Shown here: piece after piece, positions 1 to 7,059 of the stretch
Layout: every line of letters starts with the position of its first letter
Numbering within the stretch: the stretch's first letter is position 1
Assembly: GCA_003563865.1 (NCBI GenBank)
Contig: PWTP01000064.1
Span: 1 to 8,095, forward strand
Origin: Dehalococcoidia bacterium
GTDB taxonomy: Bacteria; Chloroflexota; Dehalococcoidia; Dehalococcoidales; CSSed11-197
Reading direction: 5' to 3'
DNA: 8,095 nucleotides
Notes under the pieces: generated by a model
Seen by the model: only the letters and a program-made list of their open reading frames with translations
The model's database searches: none
Told to the model about the DNA's origin: nothing
Program-made: the position numbers and the translations under genes

Positions 1-408
1 CTATCCAAGGCAGTCCCGGCGCTGCTAAGGGCTTATCGTCAGGGGAGCTTGATCAATTCCCACGCTATATTGCGTGTCCTACCGGTGCTCGCCATGAGCT
101 GTTTTGTTCCGGGAAGCGAGGTACTACGAGATAACATCGCTGCTATATTAAAAGTTTCTACAAAAGATGCTCCCGGTCTGATTAAAAACTTCCGAACAGC
201 AGCACTTTCCGGAGATGCGGCGGTACTGGCCGTTGACCAACTAATACAGGCCGACCCGGTCTGGGCAGGTTGGTCGCAGGTCTTCCTGAGAGAAGGAAAA
301 GGCTTATGCCGGCCACCCAGGCCTATTACCCATTGGGAATTTCCAGATACACAAATCTCAGAAAGGAATGGCAGCAGCATTTGTGGCTGGCTATTTCGAA
401 GGAGTTAG
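1..408 (+). CDS. 3' part of an unrecognised protein gene in the mobile element
   Basis: The frame is open from the left edge to a TAG at 406-408, so this is the C-terminal 135 residues of a longer protein whose start lies outside the window. I do not recognise the family. Roughly the first 100 residues look like a real helical protein, with alternating hydrophobic and polar stretches such as HAILRVLPVLAM and AAILKVSTKDAPG. The last 34 residues (after codon 304-306) are rich in Arg, Pro, Ser, Cys and Trp and look out of frame. In that part the recombinase frame has the higher third-position GC (by hand about 63% against 43%). The tail therefore overlaps the recombinase start by 103 nt if the recombinase begins at 306. 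If it begins at 411, the two genes are 2 nt apart. Neighbouring a recombinase, it is probably part of the same element. No catalytic motif was seen. Confidence 0.55.
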   Translation, partial: LSKAVPALLRAYRQGSLINSHAILRVLPVLAMSCFVPGSEVLRDNIAAILKVSTKDAPGLIKNFRTAALSGDAAVLAVDQLIQADPVWAGWSQVFLREGKGLCRPPRPITHWEFPDTQISERNGSSICGWLFRRS

Positions 409-2228
409 GGATGTTACTAGACAGCGAAGTGATGAGCCAGGAACGGTTTGACCACTTCATCGACGAGGCCGCTAAGGCGGCGGGATATGAAGGGGGGTTT
501 GGCGTAAGGGACTGCGACCTGAGCCAGAGAGAATGGTGGGCAGTTTATGCTAGACAGTCCCGCAAGGAACAGGCGGAAAACGATAGACTGGCCGAATATC
601 TTTTTACCTGTGCCAGGCTGGCGAAGCAAAAGGGTGTCATCGTTCCCCGTGAATATATCCTTTACGACACCGTTACCAGTGAACATCTGGACCGTCCCCG
701 TATGAAACAACTCCGCGGGAGCCTCATCGCAGGCAGGCGTATCAGTGGGGTCATTATTCCCCTCCAGGGACGGCTTTCAGCAGATGCGCTCCATCAACTG
801 ACCTTTGAGACGGAATGCGACTACTACGGAGTTGAGATTGTCTTCGGCGATGCACCCGGCGGTAAAGATTGGGCGAGCCAGACGGCCAGATTGATCCAGG
901 CCCAGGCGAATGCGCTGAGGGTCAAAACCAACCAGGGCAACGCCCTCGGCGGCAACATTTCCCGTGTCCTGGCAGGCAAGGTACCTTCCCACAGAGCGCC
1001 TTATGGCTACACGTACCATGCCGAGAAGATATTTGAACCCCGCAGCGGGCGAGCCAAGGTGCTCAAAGCCTGGTGGGTGGTAGATGAAATCGGGTCTGAT
1101 GGGGAACTGGTATGGGGTAGCCCGGCCTGGGCGGTAAGGCAGATATTTATCTGGACGGGCGATGAAGACCGCACGGCATACTGGGTAGCCAGTAGATTGA
1201 ATGCCTTGAAAATTCCCACACCCGGAAGGCCATTGTGGGCTCCCAAGACAGTGATTACAATAGTCAATCGAGGGTGCTACACAGGCGAGACCGAGTACAA
1301 TGTCAACGCGCGCGTTCCTAATCCAAACAGGCCGCTGGGCGACCTGACCCTGGGCATCAAGAGGACACTGCTCAGCCCCAAGCCGCAGGAGGAGCGGGTT
1401 AAATACGAGGTGCCGCGGCTTACCACCACGGAGCTATGGAAGAAAGCCAACCAGAATATTACTGAGCGGGGTCGTGGTCGGGGAAAACAAGGGAAGACCA
1501 TCCAGGCATTATTCCGTACCCGCATGTTCTGCCCCTGGTGCGGGAAACCCATGTCGGTACTGCGAGGTAAGCGAGGCGAGGTCTTTTATTACTGCCGTGC
1601 TCATTACTGCCCCTGGATAAAAGACCCCTGTCAATATAACCGTTTCGTGCCAGGCACCTGGGACGATGAAATCTGGGATGAGCTTGTGGTCATGCTGGAC
1701 GATGGTGCCTGGATTGAGCAACAGCTTTCGGCTGAGTTTCACCAGGATGAGGGACTGGAAAAGCGAATCAGGCTACACCAGCTTAAGATAAGGCAGGTTG
1801 AAGACAAGATACGGAAAGTGGAGGAGGGGTTTGATGGCGGCCTCTATAGTTTGGAGGAGGCGAGGAAAAAGAAGCTTGACTACCAGGACGCGATTGAGAG
1901 GGAAATAAAGGAGATTGCCCGCCTGCAGGCACTGATAGAAGCGCAGGGCTTCAGCAAGAGAGATGTTGAAACCTTGAGGCAAGAATTAAGGGTGCTGCGA
2001 GAGCGAAATCTGAAAGATGCAACTTTCGAGGAAAAGGTTGATTTGGTAGCCATGCTTGGCATCAAGATCTATCCTGCCGAGGATCTAAAATCGAGACGTA
2101 TTGTCTGCAGAATAAATCTACAGGAAGTGGTTAGAGAGATGAAGCAAAACGACTTTGCAAAAGTGATGTTTGGTGGGCCACTCTGGACTCGAACCAGAGA
2201 CCCCAGTCTTATCAGGACTGTGCTCTAA
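306..2228 (+). CDS. large serine recombinase (site-specific integrase/excisionase)
   Basis: A 640-residue large serine recombinase, the class that cuts and rejoins attachment sites through a serine-DNA link to integrate or excise elements. The resolvase domain starts near residue 78 with YARQS; R83 and the nucleophile S85 are present. The usual (D/E)RLxR motif reads GRLSA (155-159), keeping R156 but lacking the Asp and second Arg. The recombinase domain follows (about 220-390), then a zinc ribbon with C409, C412, C430, C435 and C442, and a coiled coil at about 484-572 interrupted near a GFDGG turn; both are typical of this class. ATG 306 was chosen because AAGGA lies 8 nt upstream and the frame from 306 has coding-like third-position GC. 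ATG 411 is a serious alternative (605 residues), with AAGGAG 6 nt upstream and the previous ORF stopping 2 nt before it. Either way the domain has an unusual N-terminal extension of about 50-80 residues. The last 18 or so residues are antisense tRNA sequence. Class assignment is firm; activity is uncertain. Confidence 0.9.
   Translation: MPATQAYYPLGISRYTNLRKEWQQHLWLAISKELGMLLDSEVMSQERFDHFIDEAAKAAGYEGGFGVRDCDLSQREWWAVYARQSRKEQAENDRLAEYLFTCARLAKQKGVIVPREYILYDTVTSEHLDRPRMKQLRGSLIAGRRISGVIIPLQGRLSADALHQLTFETECDYYGVEIVFGDAPGGKDWASQTARLIQAQANALRVKTNQGNALGGNISRVLAGKVPSHRAPYGYTYHAEKIFEPRSGRAKVLKAWWVVDEIGSDGELVWGSPAWAVRQIFIWTGDEDRTAYWVASRLNALKIPTPGRPLWAPKTVITIVNRGCYTGETEYNVNARVPNPNRPLGDLTLGIKRTLLSPKPQEERVKYEVPRLTTTELWKKANQNITERGRGRGKQGKTIQALFRTRMFCPWCGKPMSVLRGKRGEVFYYCRAHYCPWIKDPCQYNRFVPGTWDDEIWDELVVMLDDGAWIEQQLSAEFHQDEGLEKRIRLHQLKIRQVEDKIRKVEEGFDGGLYSLEEARKKKLDYQDAIEREIKEIARLQALIEAQGFSKRDVETLRQELRVLRERNLKDATFEEKVDLVAMLGIKIYPAEDLKSRRIVCRINLQEVVREMKQNDFAKVMFGGPLWTRTRDPSLIRTVL
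2144..2158. repeat. short inverted repeat beside the tRNA 3' end
   Basis: GCAAA (2144-2148) and TTTGC (2154-2158) form a 5-bp inverted repeat with a 5-bp centre, 13 nt from the CCA end of the tRNA gene and inside the last codons of the recombinase. Serine recombinase attachment sites often contain imperfect inverted half-sites, so this could be part of the junction. Repeats this short are common by chance, so the link is weak. Confidence 0.2.
2171..2228. other. probable attachment junction at the tRNA-Ile 3' half
   Basis: The recombinase coding frame and the 3' half of the tRNA gene share these bases on opposite strands. If the element inserted at the tRNA 3' end, these bases are the chromosomal side (or the duplicated core) of the attachment site. 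The frame then reads out of the element into the tRNA until it meets TAA at 2226-2228. The exact crossover dinucleotide cannot be placed without the other junction or an empty site. Confidence 0.4.
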
Positions 2229-2247
2229 CCAACTGAGCTAGTGGCCC
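2171..2247 (-). tRNA. tRNA-Ile (anticodon GAU), CCA encoded
   Basis: Read on the minus strand from 2247, the cloverleaf is complete. The acceptor stem GGGCCAC pairs with GTGGCCC and the D stem GCTC with GAGC. The anticodon stem CAGTC pairs with GACTG around loop CTGATAA, and the T stem TCTGG with CCAGA around TTCGAGT. Discriminator A2174 is followed by an encoded CCA (2173-2171). The anticodon GAT reads AUC and AUU isoleucine codons. The gene lies about 390 nt downstream of the 16S 3' end on the same strand, where tRNA-Ile usually sits in bacterial 16S-23S spacers. Here no tRNA-Ala or 23S follows; instead the convergent recombinase frame covers 2171-2228 in antisense. The small membrane protein gene stops 12 nt upstream of it, so processing from a shared transcript is likely. 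Confidence 0.97.
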
Positions 2248-2259
2248 TAAATGACGCTT

Positions 2260-2520
2260 TTATGGTTTTTTGAGGTTTTTAGAAATATTATCAAGGTGTT
2301 CTTCAATACTTAAAAACAAGTATATCAGTTTTGATGCACCGAGTAAAAGTGCAGAATTCAACGCAGTAATTACAAAACCACCGAGGAGAAACACAATTTG
2401 TGCCATCGGGGTAGCGGCTTTGACGGCAATAATAATAGAAGCAACGACACCAAATAAAAGAATTGTCCAGGCAAGGACATTTAAAACATGGGCAACTATA
2501 CTAAGAGTACGATGCTTCAT
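2260..2520 (-). CDS. small two-helix membrane protein, unknown function
   Basis: An 86-residue protein between the 16S gene and tRNA-Ile, in the same orientation as both. The sequence has a short basic N-terminus (MKHR), a hydrophobic helix at about residues 12-33, a short loop with a proline at 38, and a longer hydrophobic stretch at about 41-70. A charged amphipathic tail runs from 71 to 86 (IEEHLDNISKNLKK). This predicts a small inner-membrane protein with two helices. I do not recognise the family. The ATG at 2520 is the only convincing start, but no good Shine-Dalgarno sequence precedes it. The start lies 26 nt past the 3' arm of the 16S processing stem, and the stop is 12 nt before the tRNA. 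No promoter of its own was found, so it may be expressed from the rRNA transcript. The opposite-strand frame over the same bases looks like a shadow, because only this strand gives a coherent membrane topology. Confidence 0.7.
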   Translation of the reverse strand: MKHRTLSIVAHVLNVLAWTILLFGVVASIIIAVKAATPMAQIVFLLGGFVITALNSALLLGASKLIYLFLSIEEHLDNISKNLKKP

Positions 2521-2545
2521 AATCTGTAATTACTCAAAAAGCAGC

Positions 2546-2580
2546 CTTTAACAACCGGATAGCGGAAGAAAGAAAGTTAA
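2546..2580 (-). other. 3' arm of the 16S precursor processing stem
   Basis: This 35-nt segment is complementary to 4152-4182 on the other side of the 16S gene. Pairing is complete except for one G-U type difference and a 4-nt bulge (an extra AAAG within the purine-rich run). In the transcript the two arms would form a helix of about 31 bp closing the 16S precursor, the form cut by RNase III in bacteria. Its position shortly after the mature 3' end fits that role. Confidence 0.85.
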
Positions 2581-2625
2581 CTCCGATTAAACCGGAGATC
2601 GACCTGGAAGTTAGACTGAAAGTCT
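2581..2625 (-). other. two small hairpins in the 16S trailer
   Basis: Between the processing stem and the 16S 3' end are two small perfect inverted repeats: CTCCG/CGGAG (2581-2585 and 2593-2597, 7-nt loop) and AGACT/AGTCT (2613-2617 and 2621-2625, 3-nt loop). Both are 5 bp. They would form side hairpins in the precursor trailer removed during 16S 3' maturation. Neither is followed by a U run, so they do not look like terminators. Confidence 0.4.
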
Positions 2626-2636
2626 TATCTCCCTAG

Positions 2637-4139
<1,503 letters not shown>

Positions 4140-4151
4140 ATTGTTAGGGTT

Positions 4152-4182
4152 TTAACTTTCTTCCGCTATCCAGTTGTTAAAG
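4152..4182 (-). other. 5' arm of the 16S precursor processing stem
   Basis: This 31-nt segment pairs with 2546-2580, about 13 nt outside the mature 16S 5' end. In the RNA it reads from CTTTAACAACTGG to GAAAGTTAA. Together the arms isolate the 16S as its own processing unit. The outer end of the arm overlaps a boxA-like sequence. Confidence 0.85.
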
Positions 4183-4186
4183 TACT
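4175..4186 (-). promoter_or_regulatory. boxA-like antitermination element in the 16S leader
   Basis: On the minus strand this reads AGTACTTTAACA, matching 9 of 12 positions of the E. coli rRNA boxA consensus TGCTCTTTAACA, including the whole CTTTAACA core. It lies in the leader downstream of both promoters and upstream of the 16S, the usual place for NusB/NusE-dependent antitermination. It overlaps the base of the processing stem, which could independently explain its conservation. Confidence 0.4.
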
Positions 4187-4204
4187 GCTCTTAGGGCAAA
4201 CGAT

Positions 4205-4234
4205 ATATTATCATATTTCCTAAGGGGGCGTCAA
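4205..4234 (-). promoter_or_regulatory. proximal 16S promoter (P2)
   Basis: On the minus strand TTGACG (4234-4229) is followed 18 nt later by TAATAT (4210-4205). A GATAAT at 16-nt spacing overlaps the same AT-rich block. Both fit sigma70-type promoters. Transcription would start near 4198, upstream of the whole processing stem, as required for a functional 16S precursor. Confidence 0.65.
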
Positions 4235-4239
4235 CGCCC
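4226..4239. repeat. GC-rich perfect inverted repeat over the P2 -35 element
   Basis: GGGCGT and ACGCCC flank a 2-nt centre, a perfect 6-bp inverted repeat in an otherwise AT-rich region. It contains the TTGACG -35 box of the proximal 16S promoter. It could be an operator, or in transcripts from the distal promoter a short hairpin. No U run follows, so it is not a normal terminator. Confidence 0.4.
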
Positions 4240-4278
4240 GCTTACAAGTGTTAAAACTAATCAGCGTTAACAGTTGTT

Positions 4279-4307
4279 ATTATATCAAGATTGACAACTC
4301 TTTGCAA
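4279..4307 (-). promoter_or_regulatory. distal 16S promoter (P1)
   Basis: On the minus strand TTGCAA (4307-4302) and a perfect TATAAT (4284-4279) are separated by exactly 17 nt. Transcription would start near 4272 and run through P2 into the 16S. Tandem P1/P2 promoters are common for rRNA genes. This one shares its DNA with the oppositely directed tldD promoter. Confidence 0.65.
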
Positions 4308-4319
4308 GGCCGTTAAACT
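4291..4319 (+). promoter_or_regulatory. promoter of the tldD-pmbA-PAC2 cluster
   Basis: A perfect TTGACA (4291-4296), 17-nt spacer and TAAACT (4314-4319) give a strong sigma70-type match, with a start near 4326 and a leader of about 33 nt before the tldD TTG codon. Its -35 box lies inside the spacer of the 16S P1 promoter, and the P1 -35 box lies inside the spacer of this one. Confidence 0.65.
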
Positions 4320-4358
4320 AAACCTGATTCCTAAATTAAATTCATCGGAGATTCTCTT

Positions 4359-5732
4359 TTGCCACATATTGAAGAAATTGCTCAAAATCTTAAAAAACTT
4401 ATCAATAATACTGATGCCGACTATGTGGAAGCCCGCCTTGAAAGTAATCAATCAAGCCGTTTAAGCTACCGCGGGCGTGAACTCGAAACTGTTGCTGAAA
4501 CTACATCGACCGGTGGCAATATCCGGGTTCTTTATAAAGGAGGCTGGGGTTTTTCCAGCTTTAACCGGTTTGATAAGCTGGAAACCGCTCTGGCCAGAGC
4601 CCGCGAAGGTGCCAGGCTGGCCGGCAACAGCCAGAGTAATATATCTTTTGTAGAACCGGTAACCCTGAAAGGCCCTTTACCCGAATATGATCCACGGCTT
4701 ATCAGCTTAAAAGATAAAAAGGAACTGCTTGATAGCTATAACCAGATCATGTGGCAGTCAGCGCCTTTGAATACTTCGTTTATAGGTTACGGAGACAGCT
4801 ACAAACAAACTTTGTTCATAAATACTGAGGGCAGCTTTATCGACCAATCAAGAGCTGATATTAATCTGAGGATCAGTGCTGTAGCCGGTAAAAATGGCGA
4901 TGTACAACAATCAGGCATAAGCCTTGGCTCAACTGGAGATTTTGAACAGCTAAAAGGTCTTGAGAATGATGTTAAAGAGATTGCTGATAAAGCAGTGGCA
5001 CTGCTCAAGGCGCCCCGGGCAAAAGGCGGTGAATACACGGTGGTTCTTGACCCGATATTGGCCGGTGTTTTTACCCACGAAGCTTTCGGCCACCTTTCTG
5101 AGGCTGATTTTGTATATGAAAACGAACGCATGCGTGAAATCATGACTTTGGGCAAAGTTTTTGGCTGGGATAAACTGAATATCGTAGATAGCGGCATAAT
5201 GCCGGGCTTAAGGGGAAGCTACCTGTATGACGATGAAGGCGTGGCAACACAAAAAACTTATTTGATAAAAGAGGGTAAGCTCGTTGGCAGGCTGCACTCC
5301 AGAGAAACGGCAGCTGCCATGGGTGAAAAACCTTCCGGCAACGCCCGCACTATAAGTTACCGCCATCAGCCTATAGTGAGAATGACCAACACCTATATTG
5401 AACCTGGAGAAACTACTTTTGAAGATATGCTTAGTGATATAAAAGAAGGCATTTATGTTAAAAACTGGTACGGCGGCACTACCAGTATGGAGATGTTTAC
5501 CTTTTCCGGTGGCGAAGCCTATATGATTAGAAACGGCCAAGTGGCCGAGCTGTTAAAACCGGTTGTATTAACCGGCAACCTCTTTACAACGCTCAAAAAC
5601 ATAGATGCCATCGGCAACGATCTGACAATGAACCAGGGTGGTGGCTGTGGTAAAGGTGGACAATCCCCGTTACCCGTTTCTAACGGAAGCCCGCATATAC
5701 GCATTCAACAATGCCTCATAGGAGGCTCATAA
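4359..5732 (+). CDS. tldD: TldD family zinc metallopeptidase
   Basis: A 457-residue TldD, slightly shorter than E. coli TldD (about 480). It is the catalytic subunit of the cytoplasmic TldD/TldE heterodimer, known in E. coli for microcin B17 maturation and CcdA degradation and in general for cleaving unfolded peptides. The zinc-binding HExxxH motif is HEAFGH at residues 240-245, and the third ligand is probably C430 in GGGCGKGGQSP near the C-terminus. The family's three parts are seen in order: N-terminal domain (about 15-85, including the REL/GGNIRVLY region), middle domain (about 110-215) and metal-binding C-terminal domain (about 220-450). The TTG start at 4359 is supported by GGAG (4347-4350) 8 nt upstream and by the family-like N-terminus; no in-frame ATG is better placed. 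The stop codon directly abuts the next gene's start. No signal peptide is seen. Identity is secure; the natural substrate is unknown. Confidence 0.96.
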   Translation: MPHIEEIAQNLKKLINNTDADYVEARLESNQSSRLSYRGRELETVAETTSTGGNIRVLYKGGWGFSSFNRFDKLETALARAREGARLAGNSQSNISFVEPVTLKGPLPEYDPRLISLKDKKELLDSYNQIMWQSAPLNTSFIGYGDSYKQTLFINTEGSFIDQSRADINLRISAVAGKNGDVQQSGISLGSTGDFEQLKGLENDVKEIADKAVALLKAPRAKGGEYTVVLDPILAGVFTHEAFGHLSEADFVYENERMREIMTLGKVFGWDKLNIVDSGIMPGLRGSYLYDDEGVATQKTYLIKEGKLVGRLHSRETAAAMGEKPSGNARTISYRHQPIVRMTNTYIEPGETTFEDMLSDIKEGIYVKNWYGGTTSMEMFTFSGGEAYMIRNGQVAELLKPVVLTGNLFTTLKNIDAIGNDLTMNQGGGCGKGGQSPLPVSNGSPHIRIQQCLIGGS

Positions 5733-7034
5733 TTGGAACATATTTTAAAGCTCGCATTAACAAAAGCCGAAGAGGCAGAGGTTTTCAACCTCACAGATGA
5801 AGAAATTCCGGTTGAATTTGAATCAAACCGTTTGAAAAATATTCAATCTAAGCAAAGTACCGTTATAGCGTTGCGTATAATAAAGAACGGCCGCATTGGA
5901 TATGCCGTCACTACAGACATTGAAGACAGTGAAAAACTTGTAGACATGGCAGTTGAAACCGCCGAGTTTGGCATGCAGGCCAAATATAGTTTGCCGCCCG
6001 TCCAGGATTACCTGCCGGTTCAAACCTATGATCCTGAAATAGAAGGGGTTACTATTGAAAAAATGGCAAATCTTGGCCAGGAAATGGTGGATGCGGTTAC
6101 CAAAGCCAGCCCCGAAATTATCTGTGATGCAGGTGTAAGCCGCCATAGTGCCTCGGTTACCATATTAAACTCAAACGGGCTTGAAGCAAAATGCCGCAGC
6201 AGCCTGTTCGGACTGGGAATCGGCGGCACCCTGGTAAGAGGTACAGATATGCTGTTTGTTGGCGACGGCCAGTCTTCAAGCCGCCCCATATTAAAAACCG
6301 AAGAGATTATCCAAAATGTATTATGTCAGCTTGAATGGGCAAAAGAACAGGCTGTCATTGAAACAAAAACAATGCCGGTAGTTTTTACCCCACATGGAGT
6401 GGAGAGTGCTCTTATTGCTCCACTGGCCAGTGCCTTTAATGGAAAAATGGTACTTGAAGGAGCCTCACCTTTGAAAGACAAACTGGGAGAACAAATATTT
6501 GATTCCTCATTTAGTCTTATTGATGATGCAACAAGAGATTACCAGGCTTCCAGCGCTCCATTTGATGATGAGGGAATAGCCACCAGAGTAACACCGCTTG
6601 TAAACCAGGGTGTTGCTGCTAATTTTTATTACGACCTGCATACAGCAGCATTGGCCGGCACGCAAAGCACCGGCAACGGCAACCGCTCCGGTGGCAGCCT
6701 GCCCGGCCCGGGCATAAATGCCCTCATAATAGAACCCGGGAAGGTTACTTTTGAAGAAATGCTTGCCGATATTAAAGAAGGGATATTGGTAGAACATCTA
6801 ATGGGAGCCGGACAGGGAAATATCCTGGGCGGAGAATTTAGCGGGAATGTTTTATTAGGTTATAAAATAGAAAACGGTAAAATAACCGGACGTGTTAAAA
6901 ACACCATGGTATACGGAAATGTGTATGAACTGCTAAAGAACCTGACTGCTATTGGAAGTGATTCTCGCTGGGTTAGCGGTTCGCTTAATACTCCTTCTAT
7001 TTATTGCCACAGTATAGCTGTTTCTTCGAAATAA
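5733..7034 (+). CDS. pmbA: TldE/PmbA, non-catalytic partner of TldD
   Basis: A 433-residue PmbA/TldE (E. coli about 450), the partner of TldD in a heterodimer that encloses the peptidase chamber. It has the same three-part fold, for example GRIGYAVTTD (about residues 50-59) and a C-terminal region ending in GSLNTPSIYCHSIAV. It lacks the HExxxH motif and the Cys ligand, as expected for the non-metal subunit. The start is TTG at 5733, immediately after the tldD TAA (5730-5732), with a perfect AGGAGG (5720-5725) 7 nt upstream lying inside the end of tldD. Such abutment suggests coupled translation and matched amounts of the two subunits. The gene ends in tandem TAA codons (7032-7037). Both tldD and pmbA start with TTG. 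Confidence 0.96.
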   Translation: MEHILKLALTKAEEAEVFNLTDEEIPVEFESNRLKNIQSKQSTVIALRIIKNGRIGYAVTTDIEDSEKLVDMAVETAEFGMQAKYSLPPVQDYLPVQTYDPEIEGVTIEKMANLGQEMVDAVTKASPEIICDAGVSRHSASVTILNSNGLEAKCRSSLFGLGIGGTLVRGTDMLFVGDGQSSSRPILKTEEIIQNVLCQLEWAKEQAVIETKTMPVVFTPHGVESALIAPLASAFNGKMVLEGASPLKDKLGEQIFDSSFSLIDDATRDYQASSAPFDDEGIATRVTPLVNQGVAANFYYDLHTAALAGTQSTGNGNRSGGSLPGPGINALIIEPGKVTFEEMLADIKEGILVEHLMGAGQGNILGGEFSGNVLLGYKIENGKITGRVKNTMVYGNVYELLKNLTAIGSDSRWVSGSLNTPSIYCHSIAVSSK

Positions 7035-7059
7035 TAAGCCCGCAAAGGACCACACAACT

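Larger units (their letters stand above)
1..2170. mobile_element. one end of an integrated element carrying a large serine recombinase
   Basis: The region left of the tRNA-Ile gene holds a large serine recombinase and an unknown ORF, both pointing toward the tRNA. It is visibly more GC-rich than the tldD cluster at the right. The recombinase ends in the 3' half of the tRNA gene, as expected when a recombinase gene lies next to its own attachment junction. The tRNA is left intact, so the element-encoded side begins at or near its 3' end. The right boundary given here is the base before the CCA end of the tRNA; the true crossover may be some bases inside the tRNA. The other end and any second copy of the attachment sequence lie outside the window. 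Being an element end is an inference from gene content and position. Confidence 0.5.

Noticed and set aside
39..380. Minus-strand open frame of 113 codons opposite the first ORF
   Set aside because: It has a Ser/Thr/Arg-rich antisense composition with no coherent pattern; the plus-strand frame is the better protein.
2171..2260. Rho-independent terminator between tRNA-Ile and the convergent recombinase
   Set aside because: No GC-rich hairpin followed by a T run was found on either strand; the only strong pairing there is the tRNA itself.
2270..2551. Plus-strand frame of 93 codons opposite the small membrane protein
   Set aside because: The minus-strand frame gives a clear two-helix membrane protein in the same direction as 16S and tRNA; the plus-strand product has no such order.
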